From Steroidobacteraceae bacterium (GTDB lineage Bacteria > Pseudomonadota > Gammaproteobacteria > Steroidobacterales > Steroidobacteraceae), in the NCBI GenBank assembly GCA_025451845.1, contig JANWJS010000020.1:1-64000 (forward strand): a DNA stretch of 64,000 nt, read 5' to 3'. The notes under the pieces were generated by a model. That model had not been told where the DNA came from. It did no database searches and saw nothing but the letters and a program-made list of their open reading frames with translations. Both the position numbers and the translations under genes were made by a program. Below, piece by piece: positions 36,020 to 45,090 of this stretch; the stretch's first letter is position 1, and each line of letters starts with the position of its first letter.

Positions 36020-36631
36020 ATGTGGATCAAGATCTGTGGCATCACCACATCCGAGGCGGTGGCGGCAGCGCTGGCGGCACCGGTCGATGCGATCGGCTTC
36101 GTCTTTGCCGACTCGCCCCGGCAGCTGACTCTCGAGGACGCGGTAGCGCTGGCCGCCCCCGCGCGCGGGCGCGTGCGCTGCGTCGCGGTGACACGCCATC
36201 CCAGTCAACGGCACCTCGATGACATCCTCGCGGGGTTCCAGCCAGACGTGCTGCAGACCGACGCGGAAGACCTGCAGCTGTTGGAAGTGCCGAAGCAGCT
36301 CGAGCTGCTCCCCGTTTTCCGCGGGTGGGAGGGGCCGCACGCCAGGTTGCCGCCGCGCCTCCTTTTCGAGGGGCTGACGAGCGGCAGCGGGACCCCATGC
36401 GACTGGACCCTCGCGCAGCGGGTGGCGCGCCGGGCGCAACTCGTCCTCGCCGGCGGCCTCGATCCGGACAACGTGGCGGCGGCGATCAGCGCAGTCCACC
36501 CTTTCGGCGTCGATGTCTCGAGCGGGGTGGAGGAGCGGCCGGGCGTGAAAAGCCCGGCCGAGGTGGTGCGGTTTGCCGCCGCCGCGCGCAGCGCTTTCGA
36601 GATGATCCAACAGGAGCAACGGTCAGCGTGA
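36020..36631 (+). CDS. trpF: Phosphoribosylanthranilate isomerase
   Basis: 203 residues, TIM barrel. [14 protein letters not shown] begins with the KICG(I/L)T motif carrying the catalytic Cys. [27 protein letters not shown] and [17 protein letters not shown] follow, with the catalytic Asp in DVSSGVE. ATG 36020 lies nine bases after the trpC stop, and its stop overlaps the trpB GTG start. Confidence 0.95.
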   Translation: MWIKICGITTSEAVAAALAAPVDAIGFVFADSPRQLTLEDAVALAAPARGRVRCVAVTRHPSQRHLDDILAGFQPDVLQTDAEDLQLLEVPKQLELLPVFRGWEGPHARLPPRLLFEGLTSGSGTPCDWTLAQRVARRAQLVLAGGLDPDNVAAAISAVHPFGVDVSSGVEERPGVKSPAEVVRFAAAARSAFEMIQQEQRSA

Positions 36632-37860
36632 GTGCATCCAACGATCCCATCGCGGACCTGATCTCGGGCCGCTTCCCCGACGCGCGCGGCCGCTTCGGGC
36701 CATTCGGCGGGCGCTACGTGCCGGAGACGCTGATTCCGGCGCTCGAGCGGCTGGAGCAGGGTGTACGCGAGCACCTGCATACCTCGGCGTTCCAACAGGA
36801 GCTGGCGCTGGAGCTCTCGAGCTGGGCGGGCCGGCCCACCGCACTGACGTTCGCCGGCCGTCTCTCGGCGCTCTGGGGCGCGGACATCTGGCTGAAACGG
36901 GAGGATCTCGCTCACACGGGCGCGCACAAGATCAACAATGCCATGGGGCAGGCGCTGCTCGCCAGGCGCCTGGGCGCGAAGCGCATCGTTGCGGAGACCG
37001 GCGCTGGCCAGCACGGCGTCGCGAGCGCGGCGGCCTGTGCCCGCCTGGGACTGCCCTGCACGGTCTATATGGGTGCAGTCGACATGGAACGGCAGGCTCC
37101 CAACGTCTACCGCATGCGCCTGATGGGCGCGACCGTGGTGCCGGTGACCAGCGGCGATCGCACGCTGCGCTCGGCAATCGACGAGGCAATGCGCGACTGG
37201 GTGTCGGATCCGCTGGAGACCTACTACCTGCTGGGCTCTGCCCTGGGGCCACATCCTTATCCCTACCTGGTCCGCGAGCTGCAGTCCGTCATCGGGCGCG
37301 AGGCCCGCGCCCAGATCCTCGAGCGGCGCGGCACCCTGCCCGATGCTGTCATTGCCTGCGTCGGCGGCGGCTCCAATTCCATCGGCGCGTTCCATCCCTT
37401 CGTGGCCGACCGCGCGGTCGAGCTCATCGGCATCGAGGCGGGCGGGCGCGGCATGGGACTGGGCGACAACTCGGCGACGCTCTCGTGCGGCCGGCCCGGG
37501 GTGTTGCACGGCACTTACTCCATGCTGCTGCAGGATGAGAATGGCCAGATCCAGGAGACCCATTCCGTCTCGGCTGGGCTCGACTATCCGGGCGTCGGAC
37601 CGGAGCACGCGCTGCTCGCTGCCACCGGGCGGTCGCGGTATGAGACTGCAAGCGATGCGGAGGCGCTCGCTGCGGTGCGCGCGCTGTGCGAGTGCGAGGG
37701 TATCCTGCCGGCGCTCGAGAGCGCGCATGCGCTTGCCGGCGCGCGGCGCTGGGCTGCCAGCCATGCGGGCCGCACGGTGCTCGTGTGCCTCTCCGGCCGT
37801 GGCGACAAGGACATGCCGACATTACAACAGACGTTGCTGGCGCCGCCGCACGGCACATGA
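36628..37860 (+). CDS. trpB: Tryptophan synthase beta subunit
   Basis: 410 residues. The PLP lysine is Lys101 in [29 protein letters not shown] (phosphate binding) and [13 protein letters not shown] are present, giving the TrpB1 type that pairs with TrpA. GTG 36628 overlaps the trpF stop (GTGA), and the 3' end overlaps trpA (ATGA). It condenses indole and serine to tryptophan. Confidence 0.97.
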   Translation: MSASNDPIADLISGRFPDARGRFGPFGGRYVPETLIPALERLEQGVREHLHTSAFQQELALELSSWAGRPTALTFAGRLSALWGADIWLKREDLAHTGAHKINNAMGQALLARRLGAKRIVAETGAGQHGVASAAACARLGLPCTVYMGAVDMERQAPNVYRMRLMGATVVPVTSGDRTLRSAIDEAMRDWVSDPLETYYLLGSALGPHPYPYLVRELQSVIGREARAQILERRGTLPDAVIACVGGGSNSIGAFHPFVADRAVELIGIEAGGRGMGLGDNSATLSCGRPGVLHGTYSMLLQDENGQIQETHSVSAGLDYPGVGPEHALLAATGRSRYETASDAEALAAVRALCECEGILPALESAHALAGARRWAASHAGRTVLVCLSGRGDKDMPTLQQTLLAPPHGT

Positions 37861-38636
37861 AGCCTCACGAAACCATCAGCGCCGCCATTCGGGGGGCCAA
37901 GGCGCGCGGCGAGCCGGCGCTCGTCGCCTACCTCACGGCCGGCTTTCCGAGCCGCGACAGTTTCAAACAACATGTGCAGACCATCGCCGCAGCCGCGGAC
38001 GTCGTCGAGATCGGGGTGCCGTTCACCGATCCCATGGCGGACGGCGTCACCATTCAACGCGCGAGCCAGGCCGCGCTTGCCCAGGGGGTGAGCCTGCGCT
38101 GGATCCTGGAGCAGCTCACGGCGATGCCGCGGTGCAAGGCGCCGCTGGTCCTCATGAGTTATCTCAACCCGCTGCTCGCGTTCGGGCCGCAGGCGCTGGC
38201 CCAATCCGCCGTGCAGGCCGGCGTCGCGGGATTCATCGTTCCGGACCTGCCCTTCGACGAGAGCGCCGAGATGCGCGCCGCGTTGGATTCCCAGGGTTTG
38301 GCGCTGGTTCAGATGGTCACTCCGGTGACCCGTCCGCGGCGCCTCGAGGAGATCTGCGCGAGCAGTCAGGGGTTCGTGTACGCGGTGACGATGACCGGCA
38401 CGACCGGTAAGAGCGTTGCGGTGCCGGCGGAGGTCACACGTTATCTCGATACCGTGCGCTCCCGATCGCCGGTGCCCGTGTGCGCCGGCTTCGGAATCCG
38501 TGGCCGCGAGCAGCTCGAGCTGCTGCAGGATCACGTGGATGGCGTGGTGATTGGCTCTGCGCTCGTGGAGGTGCTGGAGCGTGGCGGGGACCCGGTGCGC
38601 TGGCTGCTTGACCTCAGGGGCACTGAGGCGCGATGA
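37857..38636 (+). CDS. trpA: Tryptophan synthase alpha subunit
   Basis: 259 residues. [34 protein letters not shown] (catalytic Glu near 47 and Asp near 58, read as blocks), [16 protein letters not shown] and GFGIRGREQ are the full TrpA motif set. It splits indole-3-glycerol phosphate to indole. ATG 37857 overlaps trpB, and its stop overlaps the next gene (ATGA). Confidence 0.96.
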   Translation: MKPHETISAAIRGAKARGEPALVAYLTAGFPSRDSFKQHVQTIAAAADVVEIGVPFTDPMADGVTIQRASQAALAQGVSLRWILEQLTAMPRCKAPLVLMSYLNPLLAFGPQALAQSAVQAGVAGFIVPDLPFDESAEMRAALDSQGLALVQMVTPVTRPRRLEEICASSQGFVYAVTMTGTTGKSVAVPAEVTRYLDTVRSRSPVPVCAGFGIRGREQLELLQDHVDGVVIGSALVEVLERGGDPVRWLLDLRGTEAR

Positions 38637-39337
38637 GCCCGCTCCTCATCGCCAGCCGCTTTTGCGGCCCTGCGGGCTCCGCCAACGGAGGATATTTCGC
38701 AGGTTGCGTCGCCGCGCGGGCCGGCCGCACGGTTACGGTGCGCCTCCTGCGGCCACCCCCGCTCGAGGCTCCACTCGATACCGTGGAGCTCGCCGATGGA
38801 GTGCTCGCGATCGTGGCGGGAGCGGAGCGCATCGGCGAGGCGAGATCCGCCGTACTGGAGTTGGTTCCGCCCGATCCGCCGACTTACTTCGAGGCGGTGG
38901 AAGCCTCACGCGGTTACGCCGGATTCACGCACCATCGCTTCCCCACCTGTTTCGTCTGCGGCACGCAGCGGCGCCGGGGCGACGGCATGAGAGTCTTCGC
39001 CGGCCCGATCGCGGAGCGCGATCTCGTGGCCGCGCCTTGGGTTCCCGACGTGTCGCTCGATCGGGGCGACGGCAAGGTTCGGCCGGAGTTCATATCCGCC
39101 GCGCTCGACTGTCCCGGCTTCTACGCGGCGAGCCCCGAAGACCGCATGATGCTGCTCGGAGAGATCACCGTGCACGTGAATCGCCTGGTGCATGTTGGCG
39201 AGCCCTGCACGGTGATCGGCTGGGCGCTGGAGGCGAGCGGACGGAAACGCGCAGCCGGGACCGCGGTTGTTGCCGAGGACGGCGAAGTCTGCGGTCTCGC
39301 GCGAGCGCTATGGATCGAGCCTAAAGCGCCGGTGTAG
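38633..39337 (+). CDS. Hotdog-fold-like protein at the end of the trp operon
   Basis: 234 residues. FPTCFVCGTQRRRGDGM near 105-120 is a CFVCG motif found in a family of double-hotdog, thioesterase-like proteins. A second half (EFISAALDCPGFYAA, EITVHVNRLVHVGEPCTVIGWALEA; read as blocks) resembles a hotdog strand-helix pattern. No catalytic residues are assignable. Its ATG overlaps the trpA stop, so it is translated with the trp genes. Why an acyl-thioester-type fold would be in this operon is not known. Confidence 0.75.
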   Translation: MSPLLIASRFCGPAGSANGGYFAGCVAARAGRTVTVRLLRPPPLEAPLDTVELADGVLAIVAGAERIGEARSAVLELVPPDPPTYFEAVEASRGYAGFTHHRFPTCFVCGTQRRRGDGMRVFAGPIAERDLVAAPWVPDVSLDRGDGKVRPEFISAALDCPGFYAASPEDRMMLLGEITVHVNRLVHVGEPCTVIGWALEASGRKRAAGTAVVAEDGEVCGLARALWIEPKAPV

Positions 39338-39451
39338 AGAGAGTCGCCAAGTGTCGTTTTGACTGGCTCGAGCGTGCGAACTGCACCCAGCCCCGGCTGA
39401 TGGAGCTTTCCGTGAGCGAGCGCGGGGACTCAAGAGGCACGCATCACTGCA

Positions 39452-41092
39452 TCAGAACAGCCGGTAGACCAGCAGCAACCAGCCCGCCCCCACCGCCGTC
39501 AGCGTCCACCCCGGCCATGACGTATGACCGAGGGCGAGCCAGACGATGCCGCCGAGCAGGGCGGCGGCCCCGAGGATGACCGCATCGCGCCGCCTGTGGC
39601 CGCGGCGCAGCTCAGCGTGCAGGAGCTCGACGGCGGGCGTTTCGACGAGCATCCGTAACATGCCGCCCTCGGCTCTGTCCAGAACACTCTTCAGGATACC
39701 GGGCATGACCCGCACCGCCTCGATCAGCTCCGGCATCTGGGTGCGCATGCTGCGAAGGATCTGACGCAGGCTCATGCGCTCGCGCATCCACTGGCGCAGA
39801 ATGGGCGCCGCGGTATGCCAGACGTCGAGCTGCGGATACAGATCGCGGCCGAGCCCCTCCACGTTCACCAGTGTCTTCTGCAAGAGGACCAGTTGCGGCT
39901 GCAGCTCGACGTTGAAGCGGCGCGAGATCTCGAACAGCCGCACCAGCAAGGTGGCGAAGGAGATGTCCTCGAGCGGCCGGTCGAAGATCGGCTCGCACAC
40001 CGTGCGCACCGCCGATTCGATCTCGTCCACCCGCGTGCCCGCGGGCACCCACCCGGACTCGACGTGCAGCTCCGCCACACGGCGGTAGTCGCGATCGAAA
40101 ACGGCGAGGAAGTTGGCGGCGAGATAGTGTTGATCACGCGGATCGAGCGTGCCGACGATGCCGAAGTCGACCGCGGCGTAGCGCGGCCGCGCCGGGTCGT
40201 CGATGATCACGAAGATGTTGCCCGGATGCATGTCGGCGTGAAAGAAGTTGTGCCGGAACACCTGGGTGAAGAAGATGCGCACGCCGTTCTCGGCAAGCAG
40301 CCTGATGTTGGTACCGGCGGCCCGCAGCCGCTCCATGTCCGAGATCGGGATGCCGTGGATGCGCTCCATCACCATGACATTCAGACGGCAGTAGTCCCAA
40401 TAGACCTCCGGGACGTAGAGCAGGTCGGAGCCGGCGAAGTTGCGCTTGAGCTGTGAGGCGTTGGCTGCCTCGCGCATGAGGTCGAGCTCGTCGATGACCG
40501 TCTTCTCGTACTCGGCGACGATTTCCCGCGGACGCAGGCGCCGCCCCTCGCGCCAGTACGTGTCGGCCAGCTCGGCGAGCGCGTAGAGCACCTCGAGGTC
40601 GCGCTCTATCGCCTCGCGCATGTCCGGGCGAAGTACTTTCACGACCACTTCCTGGCCGTCCGGCAGCCGGGCGGCGTGTACCTGCGCGATCGAGGCTGCA
40701 GCGAGAGGCGTCTCCTCGAACTGCGAGAAAGCCTCCGCAACGGGCCGCCCGTAAGCTTTCTCGACAATCGCGCGCGCAATGTGGCCGGGGAATGGCGGCA
40801 CGCGATCCTGGAGCTTTACGAGCTCATCGGCGACGTCAGTCGGCAGAAGGTCGCGGCGCGTGGAGACCGCCTGGCCGAACTTCACGAAAATGGGGCCGAG
40901 CTCCTCGAGGGCCAGCCGCAGCCGCACGGCCGGGGGCGCGGTGCGCTGGGGGTTCAGCCAGGTGTCGGGCGACAGATAGAAGAGAAAGCGCAGGGGCGCA
41001 TAGAGATGCGTCGCCCGCACGAATTCGTGCAGGCCGTACTTCAACAGCACCCGCTGGATCTGCAGGAGCCGCGCGAGGACGCGCAGCTTCAC
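39452..41092 (-). CDS. ubiB: Ubiquinone biosynthesis regulatory kinase-like protein UbiB
   Basis: About 546 residues, ABC1/ADCK family atypical kinase. LGPIFVKFGQAVSTRRDLLP is the KxGQ motif, AAASIAQVHAARLPDGQEVVVKVLRPD gives the Ala-rich loop and Lys, and FFHADMHPGNIFV and AVDFGIVGTLD supply catalytic and metal residues (motifs read as blocks). Two C-terminal membrane helices anchor it. GTG 41092 fits the family N-terminus. A TTG at 41224 would add 44 poor residues. It is downstream of ubiE and ubiJ, the usual gammaproteobacterial order. Needed for ubiquinone synthesis, probably by ATP-driven lipid extraction. Confidence 0.94.
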   Translation of the reverse strand: MKLRVLARLLQIQRVLLKYGLHEFVRATHLYAPLRFLFYLSPDTWLNPQRTAPPAVRLRLALEELGPIFVKFGQAVSTRRDLLPTDVADELVKLQDRVPPFPGHIARAIVEKAYGRPVAEAFSQFEETPLAAASIAQVHAARLPDGQEVVVKVLRPDMREAIERDLEVLYALAELADTYWREGRRLRPREIVAEYEKTVIDELDLMREAANASQLKRNFAGSDLLYVPEVYWDYCRLNVMVMERIHGIPISDMERLRAAGTNIRLLAENGVRIFFTQVFRHNFFHADMHPGNIFVIIDDPARPRYAAVDFGIVGTLDPRDQHYLAANFLAVFDRDYRRVAELHVESGWVPAGTRVDEIESAVRTVCEPIFDRPLEDISFATLLVRLFEISRRFNVELQPQLVLLQKTLVNVEGLGRDLYPQLDVWHTAAPILRQWMRERMSLRQILRSMRTQMPELIEAVRVMPGILKSVLDRAEGGMLRMLVETPAVELLHAELRRGHRRRDAVILGAAALLGGIVWLALGHTSWPGWTLTAVGAGWLLLVYRLF

Positions 41093-41257
41093 GGGAAAGA
41101 CACCGGGGTCACTCAGGAACCTGTCCGACCCATGATCGCCTGCTGCGGCCGTCCCGCAGCGGCATCCTTCCCCGCTCCTGTGTGTTACAGGGTCCCCGCC
41201 ATGCGCCGCAAGGGAGCTGGGCAATCTGCTCGCTGGGGGACGTCCTCGCTACGCCGA

Positions 41258-41860
41258 TCATGGGTCGGACCGGCTCCTGGCCCGCTGCTTCAGCAGCTCG
41301 AGACGGGCATCGAGCCGATCGACGTCCTCGCGCAGCGCGTCCACACCACGGAGGAACTGCTCTCCCTCCTCGCGGGACACCAGGTCGCCACGCTCGTGAC
41401 TGAAGTACTCGCCGACGTCCTGCAGCAGTGTCGCGGCTGCACTGCGGGTCCAACCCAACGCGCCCCGCGCCAACCGTCCAAGCCGATGCGCCGCCACATC
41501 ACCGATGAGCAGCGATAGCTCCTCTTCCGGATCCGGCTTGAGCAGCCGCCCCAGCTCCTGGAATTTCTCCGCCAGCTCCGCGTCGCCGCGCACCTCGACT
41601 TCGCCGCGGGAGAGGGCCGCGTCCGCGGCGCTGCCGCTCAGCGCGAGCAGGCTGAGCGGGCCGCCGATCACCTCCGCGTCGGCCGGCAAGTTCCCGCGGG
41701 TGATGCGCAGGGAGTTGCCGGTGGATTCCACCAGCACGCGCGCCATGGCCGGCGCCTCGATGGCGATGCGGCGCCCGGCGAGCTCCGCGCAGAGCTGTTG
41801 CGCGCGCGGCGAGCGGGGCAGCCCGCGGTTGAGGAAGTTCTCGATCGTGGCGGTGAGCAT
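41258..41860 (-). CDS. ubiJ: Ubiquinone biosynthesis accessory factor UbiJ (SCP2 domain)
   Basis: 200 residues. An N-terminal SCP2-like lipid-binding domain (about 15-120, LVESTGNSLRI, GPLSLLALSGSAADAALSRG) is followed by a helical C-terminal part (EYFSHERGDLVSREEGEQFLRGVDALREDVDRL, read as blocks), as in UbiJ of E. coli. It is a soluble scaffold and lipid carrier of the Ubi complex. It lies between ubiE and ubiB, ten bases after ubiE. Confidence 0.93.
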   Translation of the reverse strand: MLTATIENFLNRGLPRSPRAQQLCAELAGRRIAIEAPAMARVLVESTGNSLRITRGNLPADAEVIGGPLSLLALSGSAADAALSRGEVEVRGDAELAEKFQELGRLLKPDPEEELSLLIGDVAAHRLGRLARGALGWTRSAAATLLQDVGEYFSHERGDLVSREEGEQFLRGVDALREDVDRLDARLELLKQRARSRSDP

Positions 41861-41870
41861 GGTCGGCCCG

Positions 41871-42620
41871 TCAGTATTTGTAGGCGCGGTGGACCGCGAC
41901 GATGCCGCCCGAGAGGTTGTGATAGCGGCAGCCTTCGAGTCCCGCGGCCCGCATCATCTCGAGCAACGCCTCCTGCCCGGGATGCATGCGGATCGACTCC
42001 GCGAGATAGCGGTAGCTCGCCTCATCCCGCGCCACGATCCGCCCCAGGAACGGCAGCACGCGGAACGAATAGACGTCGTAGAGCGGACCGAGTCCCGGCG
42101 CCACGGGGTGCGAGAATTCCAGCACCAGAAGCTGCCCGCCAGGCTTCAAAACCCGTCGTATGGCGGCAAGTGCGGCAGGCTTGTCCGTGACGTTGCGCAG
42201 TCCGAACCCCATGGTGATGCAGTCGAAAGTGTTGTCGGGAAAAGGCAGGCGCTGCGCGTCCGCCTGCACATAATGCATGTTGCCCACGACGCCCCGATCC
42301 GTGAGGCGGTCGCGTCCCCGACGCAGCATCTCGGAGTTGATGTCGCTCAACACCACGAGGCCCCGCTCACCGACCTGCCCGGCGAGACCCGCCGCAAGGT
42401 CGCCGGTGCCGCCGGCGAGATCGAGGGCGCGCTGCCCCGGCCGCAACCCGGTGAGCGACAGCGTGAAGCGCTTCCAGAGCCGGTGGGCGCCCGCCGACAT
42501 CAGGTCGTTCATCAGGTCGTAGTTGCGCGCGACCGAGTCGAAGACGCTGCGCACCCGCCGCGCCTTCACGCGCCAGGGCACGCGCTCGTAGCCGAAGTCG
42601 GTGGATCGGGGGTCGGTCAT
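41871..42620 (-). CDS. ubiE: Ubiquinone/menaquinone methyltransferase UbiE
   Basis: 249 residues. [27 protein letters not shown] (SAM motif I), [12 protein letters not shown] and [23 protein letters not shown] (read as blocks) are diagnostic of UbiE/COQ5. It carries out C-methylation in ubiquinone synthesis. ATG 42620 gives the standard N-terminal MTD...DFGYERV; an upstream in-frame extension is rejected. A TACAAT -10-like hexamer lies upstream on the minus strand (42656-42651). Confidence 0.95.
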   Translation of the reverse strand: MTDPRSTDFGYERVPWRVKARRVRSVFDSVARNYDLMNDLMSAGAHRLWKRFTLSLTGLRPGQRALDLAGGTGDLAAGLAGQVGERGLVVLSDINSEMLRRGRDRLTDRGVVGNMHYVQADAQRLPFPDNTFDCITMGFGLRNVTDKPAALAAIRRVLKPGGQLLVLEFSHPVAPGLGPLYDVYSFRVLPFLGRIVARDEASYRYLAESIRMHPGQEALLEMMRAAGLEGCRYHNLSGGIVAVHRAYKY

Positions 42621-42723
42621 TGGATCGCCAGGGCCGCGGGGACGGGGCGCATTGTATCGCCTTGCTTTTTGCACGACATGCTGCGCAGAATCCGACCCCG
42701 GTAAGGGGGTCTTGAACCTAAAG

Positions 42724-42761
42724 GGCCGGGTGGTGTCAAAGCCGCCCGGCCTTTTATTTTT
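42724..42761 (+). terminator. Plus-strand terminator with no plus-strand gene before it
   Basis: GGCCGGG / CCCGGCC, a 7-bp stem with a 14-base loop, followed by CTTTTATTTTT. A second small hairpin (GACCCC-GGTAA-GGGGGTC) lies at about 42691-42708. The neighbouring genes are both on the minus strand, so this would end a plus-strand transcript not otherwise explained, possibly a small RNA. Confidence 0.6.
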
Positions 42762-42872
42762 GGCGCAAATCGCTCCAGGCGATTTGCGCGGGCCAGGCCC
42801 CTGTGGCTTTTTCCCTCCCGCGGCCCCGGGAACGGCTCGGGGCCGCTCAATCATTTGCTTTTCGACGGCGCC
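42762..42872 (+). repeat. Dispersed intergenic repeat, copy A
   Basis: About 110 bases beginning GGCGCAAATCGCT and folding as two hairpins: GCGCAAATCGC / GCGATTTGCGC, and GCGGCCCC / GGGGCCGC. Copy B at 48609-48717 shares the opening, the second hairpin and the closing T-rich plus GGCGCC end. Both copies follow a plus-strand terminator and run up to the end of a minus-strand gene. The last 22 bases overlap the 3' end of the DUF971 gene. Confidence 0.6.
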
Positions 42873-43219
42873 TGGGCCTGCTTGCGTGCCAGGTAGTGGG
42901 CCCATTTTTCCTGGTGCTCGCGGCCGAGCTCGTGCAGGTATTTCCAAGTATAGAGGCCGGTATCGTGGCCGTCGTCGAAGACGAGCTTCACGGCGTACTG
43001 GCCAACGGGCTCGATCGCACGGACGCCGACCGCCTCCTTGCCGAGCACCAGGGTTTCCTGACCGGGGCCATGCCCCTTGACCTCCGCGGACGGGGAGTAA
43101 ACTCGCAGGTACTCGAACGGCAGCTCGAAGCGGCTGCCGTCCTCGAAAGTGACCTCGAGCAGCCGGGCGGCGCGGCGGAGCTTGATTTCGATGGCCTGGG
43201 GATCGGGCGTCATATGCAC
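42851..43219 (-). CDS. DUF971 protein (gamma-butyrobetaine hydroxylase-like N-terminal domain)
   Basis: 122 residues, DUF971 fold: [31 protein letters not shown] (read as blocks), [24 protein letters not shown] and a lysine-rich C-terminus. The stretch W-x-YL-x-ELG is typical. DUF971 proteins are small and often found near ubiquinone or iron-sulfur genes; one plant homologue assists iron-sulfur carriers. Start may be ATG 43219 or 43213. It is divergent from the iron-sulfur flavoprotein gene by only about 35 bases. Confidence 0.87.
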   Translation of the reverse strand: MHMTPDPQAIEIKLRRAARLLEVTFEDGSRFELPFEYLRVYSPSAEVKGHGPGQETLVLGKEAVGVRAIEPVGQYAVKLVFDDGHDTGLYTWKYLHELGREHQEKWAHYLARKQAQAPSKSK

Positions 43220-43254
43220 TATTATGGACGTTCCTGCTCCAGCAGCGGTACATC

Positions 43255-45069
43255 GTGGAAGCCACAGATACCTCCCACCCCGATTACTATCATCGCGTGG
43301 TCGATTGTCAGTGGGCCTGCCCGGCCCATACGGACGTCCCTGAGTACATCCGGCTGATCGCCCAGGGCCGCTTCACCGAGGCGTACCTCATCAATCGGCA
43401 CTCCAATGTCTTTCCGGGCATCCTCGGACGGGTGTGCGATCGCCCCTGCGAGCCGGCCTGCCGCCGCGGCCGCGTCGAGGCCAAGCCGGTCGCCATCTGC
43501 CGGCTGAAGCGCGTCGCCGCCGACCATAGAGACGACATCAGCGGCAAGCTGCCACCCATACCCGAGCTCAAGAACGGCAGGCGCATCGCCTGTATCGGGG
43601 CAGGCTGCGCTTCGCTCACGGTCGCCAACGACCTGATGCCCCTCGGCTACGAAGTGACGATCTTCGAGCAGTATGGCGAGCCCGGCGGCCTCATGCGCAC
43701 CAACATCCCCTCCTTCCGCCTGCCCCATGCGGTGCTCCAGGAGGAGATCCACATGATCGTGAACATGGGCGTGGACCTCAAGCTCGGGCACCCCATCGGC
43801 AGCATGAAGGAGCTGCTGGCGACCGGCGGCTTCGACGCCGTATTCGTAGGCTCGGGAGCACCCCAAGGCAAGAACCTCGACGTCCCTGGCCGTGCCGCGG
43901 CCGCTGCCAATGTGCACATCGGCATCGCCTGGCTGGAGTCGGTGGCCTTTGGCCACATCGAGCGGATCGGCGAGCGCGTCCTCATCATCGGTGTGGGCAA
44001 CACGGCGATGGACTGCTGCCGCACCAGCCTGCGGCTCGGCGCCAAGCAAGTGAAGGTGATGGCGCGCAAGCCGCGCGGCTTTTTCAAGGCATCCGAGTGG
44101 GAGCTGCAGGACGCCGAGGAGGAAAGCGTCCAGATCGTGGTCAATCGCTCGCCGAAGGCGTTCGTCCTCGACGGCGGCCGTCTGGTTGGAATGACTTTCG
44201 ACTGCATGGATTACGAGCTCGACGCGCGCGGACGCATCACGGCGGAGCGGGTGAGCGGCGAGGAATTCATTCCCGCCGACGATGTCATTCTCGCGATCGG
44301 ACAGGAGAACGCCTTCCCCTGGATCGAAGGCGATCTCGGCATCGAGTTCGACAAGTGGCATGTGCCCAAGGTGGACCCGGTCACCTTTCAGTCGACCCGG
44401 CCCGGTGTCTTCTTCGGCGGTGATGCCGCGTTCGGCCCGAAGAACATCATCTGGGCCGTCGAGCACGGCCACCAGGCCGCCATTTCCATTCACAAGCATT
44501 GCCAGGGCGAGCCCGTCGTCGCGCGCCTGCCGCCGGGCGTGAACCTGCAGAGCCGCAAGATGGGCATGCACGAGTGGTCGTACTCCAATGACTACACGCC
44601 GGTCGAGCGGCGGCTGATGCCGCACGTCTCCCTCAAGGAGCGGTTCAAGAAGCTCAACATCGAGGTCGAGCTCGGCTTCACGGCCGAGCAGGCCGCGCAG
44701 GAAGTGCAGCGCTGCCTCAACTGCGACGTGCAGACCGTCTTCACCGCCAAGCTGTGCATCGAGTGCGACGCCTGCCTCGATATCTGCCCCGTCGACTGCC
44801 TCACCATGACCCCGAACGGCCCCGAGGCGGAGCTGCGCGGGCGGCTCAAGGTCCCGGCGAAGAACCTGGCCCAGCCGCTCTACGTGTCCGCGCCGCTGCC
44901 GCAGACCGCCCGTGTGATGGTGAAGGACGAGGATCTCTGCGTGCACTGCGGCCTCTGCGCCGAGCGCTGTCCGACGGCCGCCTGGGACATGCAGAAGTCC
45001 CACGTCCACTGGCCGCAGGCTGAGGACGAAGCGCGAGCATCGGAAGCCCGCAAGCCCAAGATCGCCTGA
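43255..45069 (+). CDS. GltD-like iron-sulfur flavoprotein with C-terminal 2[4Fe-4S] ferredoxin domain
   Basis: 604 residues. The N-terminal helical domain has the cysteine set [15 protein letters not shown] and [12 protein letters not shown] of GltD/dihydropyrimidine dehydrogenase domains. FAD-binding [17 protein letters not shown] is near 118-135, NAD(P)-binding [14 protein letters not shown] near 243-257, and [16 protein letters not shown] near 383. The C-terminal ferredoxin domain has two full motifs, [15 protein letters not shown] and [16 protein letters not shown]. It should move electrons between ferredoxin-type clusters and NAD(P). Start GTG 43255. korA follows after 21 bases, so it probably serves as the redox partner of KorAB. 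Confidence 0.9.
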   Translation: MEATDTSHPDYYHRVVDCQWACPAHTDVPEYIRLIAQGRFTEAYLINRHSNVFPGILGRVCDRPCEPACRRGRVEAKPVAICRLKRVAADHRDDISGKLPPIPELKNGRRIACIGAGCASLTVANDLMPLGYEVTIFEQYGEPGGLMRTNIPSFRLPHAVLQEEIHMIVNMGVDLKLGHPIGSMKELLATGGFDAVFVGSGAPQGKNLDVPGRAAAAANVHIGIAWLESVAFGHIERIGERVLIIGVGNTAMDCCRTSLRLGAKQVKVMARKPRGFFKASEWELQDAEEESVQIVVNRSPKAFVLDGGRLVGMTFDCMDYELDARGRITAERVSGEEFIPADDVILAIGQENAFPWIEGDLGIEFDKWHVPKVDPVTFQSTRPGVFFGGDAAFGPKNIIWAVEHGHQAAISIHKHCQGEPVVARLPPGVNLQSRKMGMHEWSYSNDYTPVERRLMPHVSLKERFKKLNIEVELGFTAEQAAQEVQRCLNCDVQTVFTAKLCIECDACLDICPVDCLTMTPNGPEAELRGRLKVPAKNLAQPLYVSAPLPQTARVMVKDEDLCVHCGLCAERCPTAAWDMQKSHVHWPQAEDEARASEARKPKIA

Positions 45070-45090
45070 CAGAATGAGAGGGGCGCTCGG

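Noticed and set aside
41093-41224. Longer UbiB start at TTG 41224
   Set aside because: Adds 44 Gly/Ser/His-rich residues not found in UbiB; GTG 41092 matches the family N-terminus.
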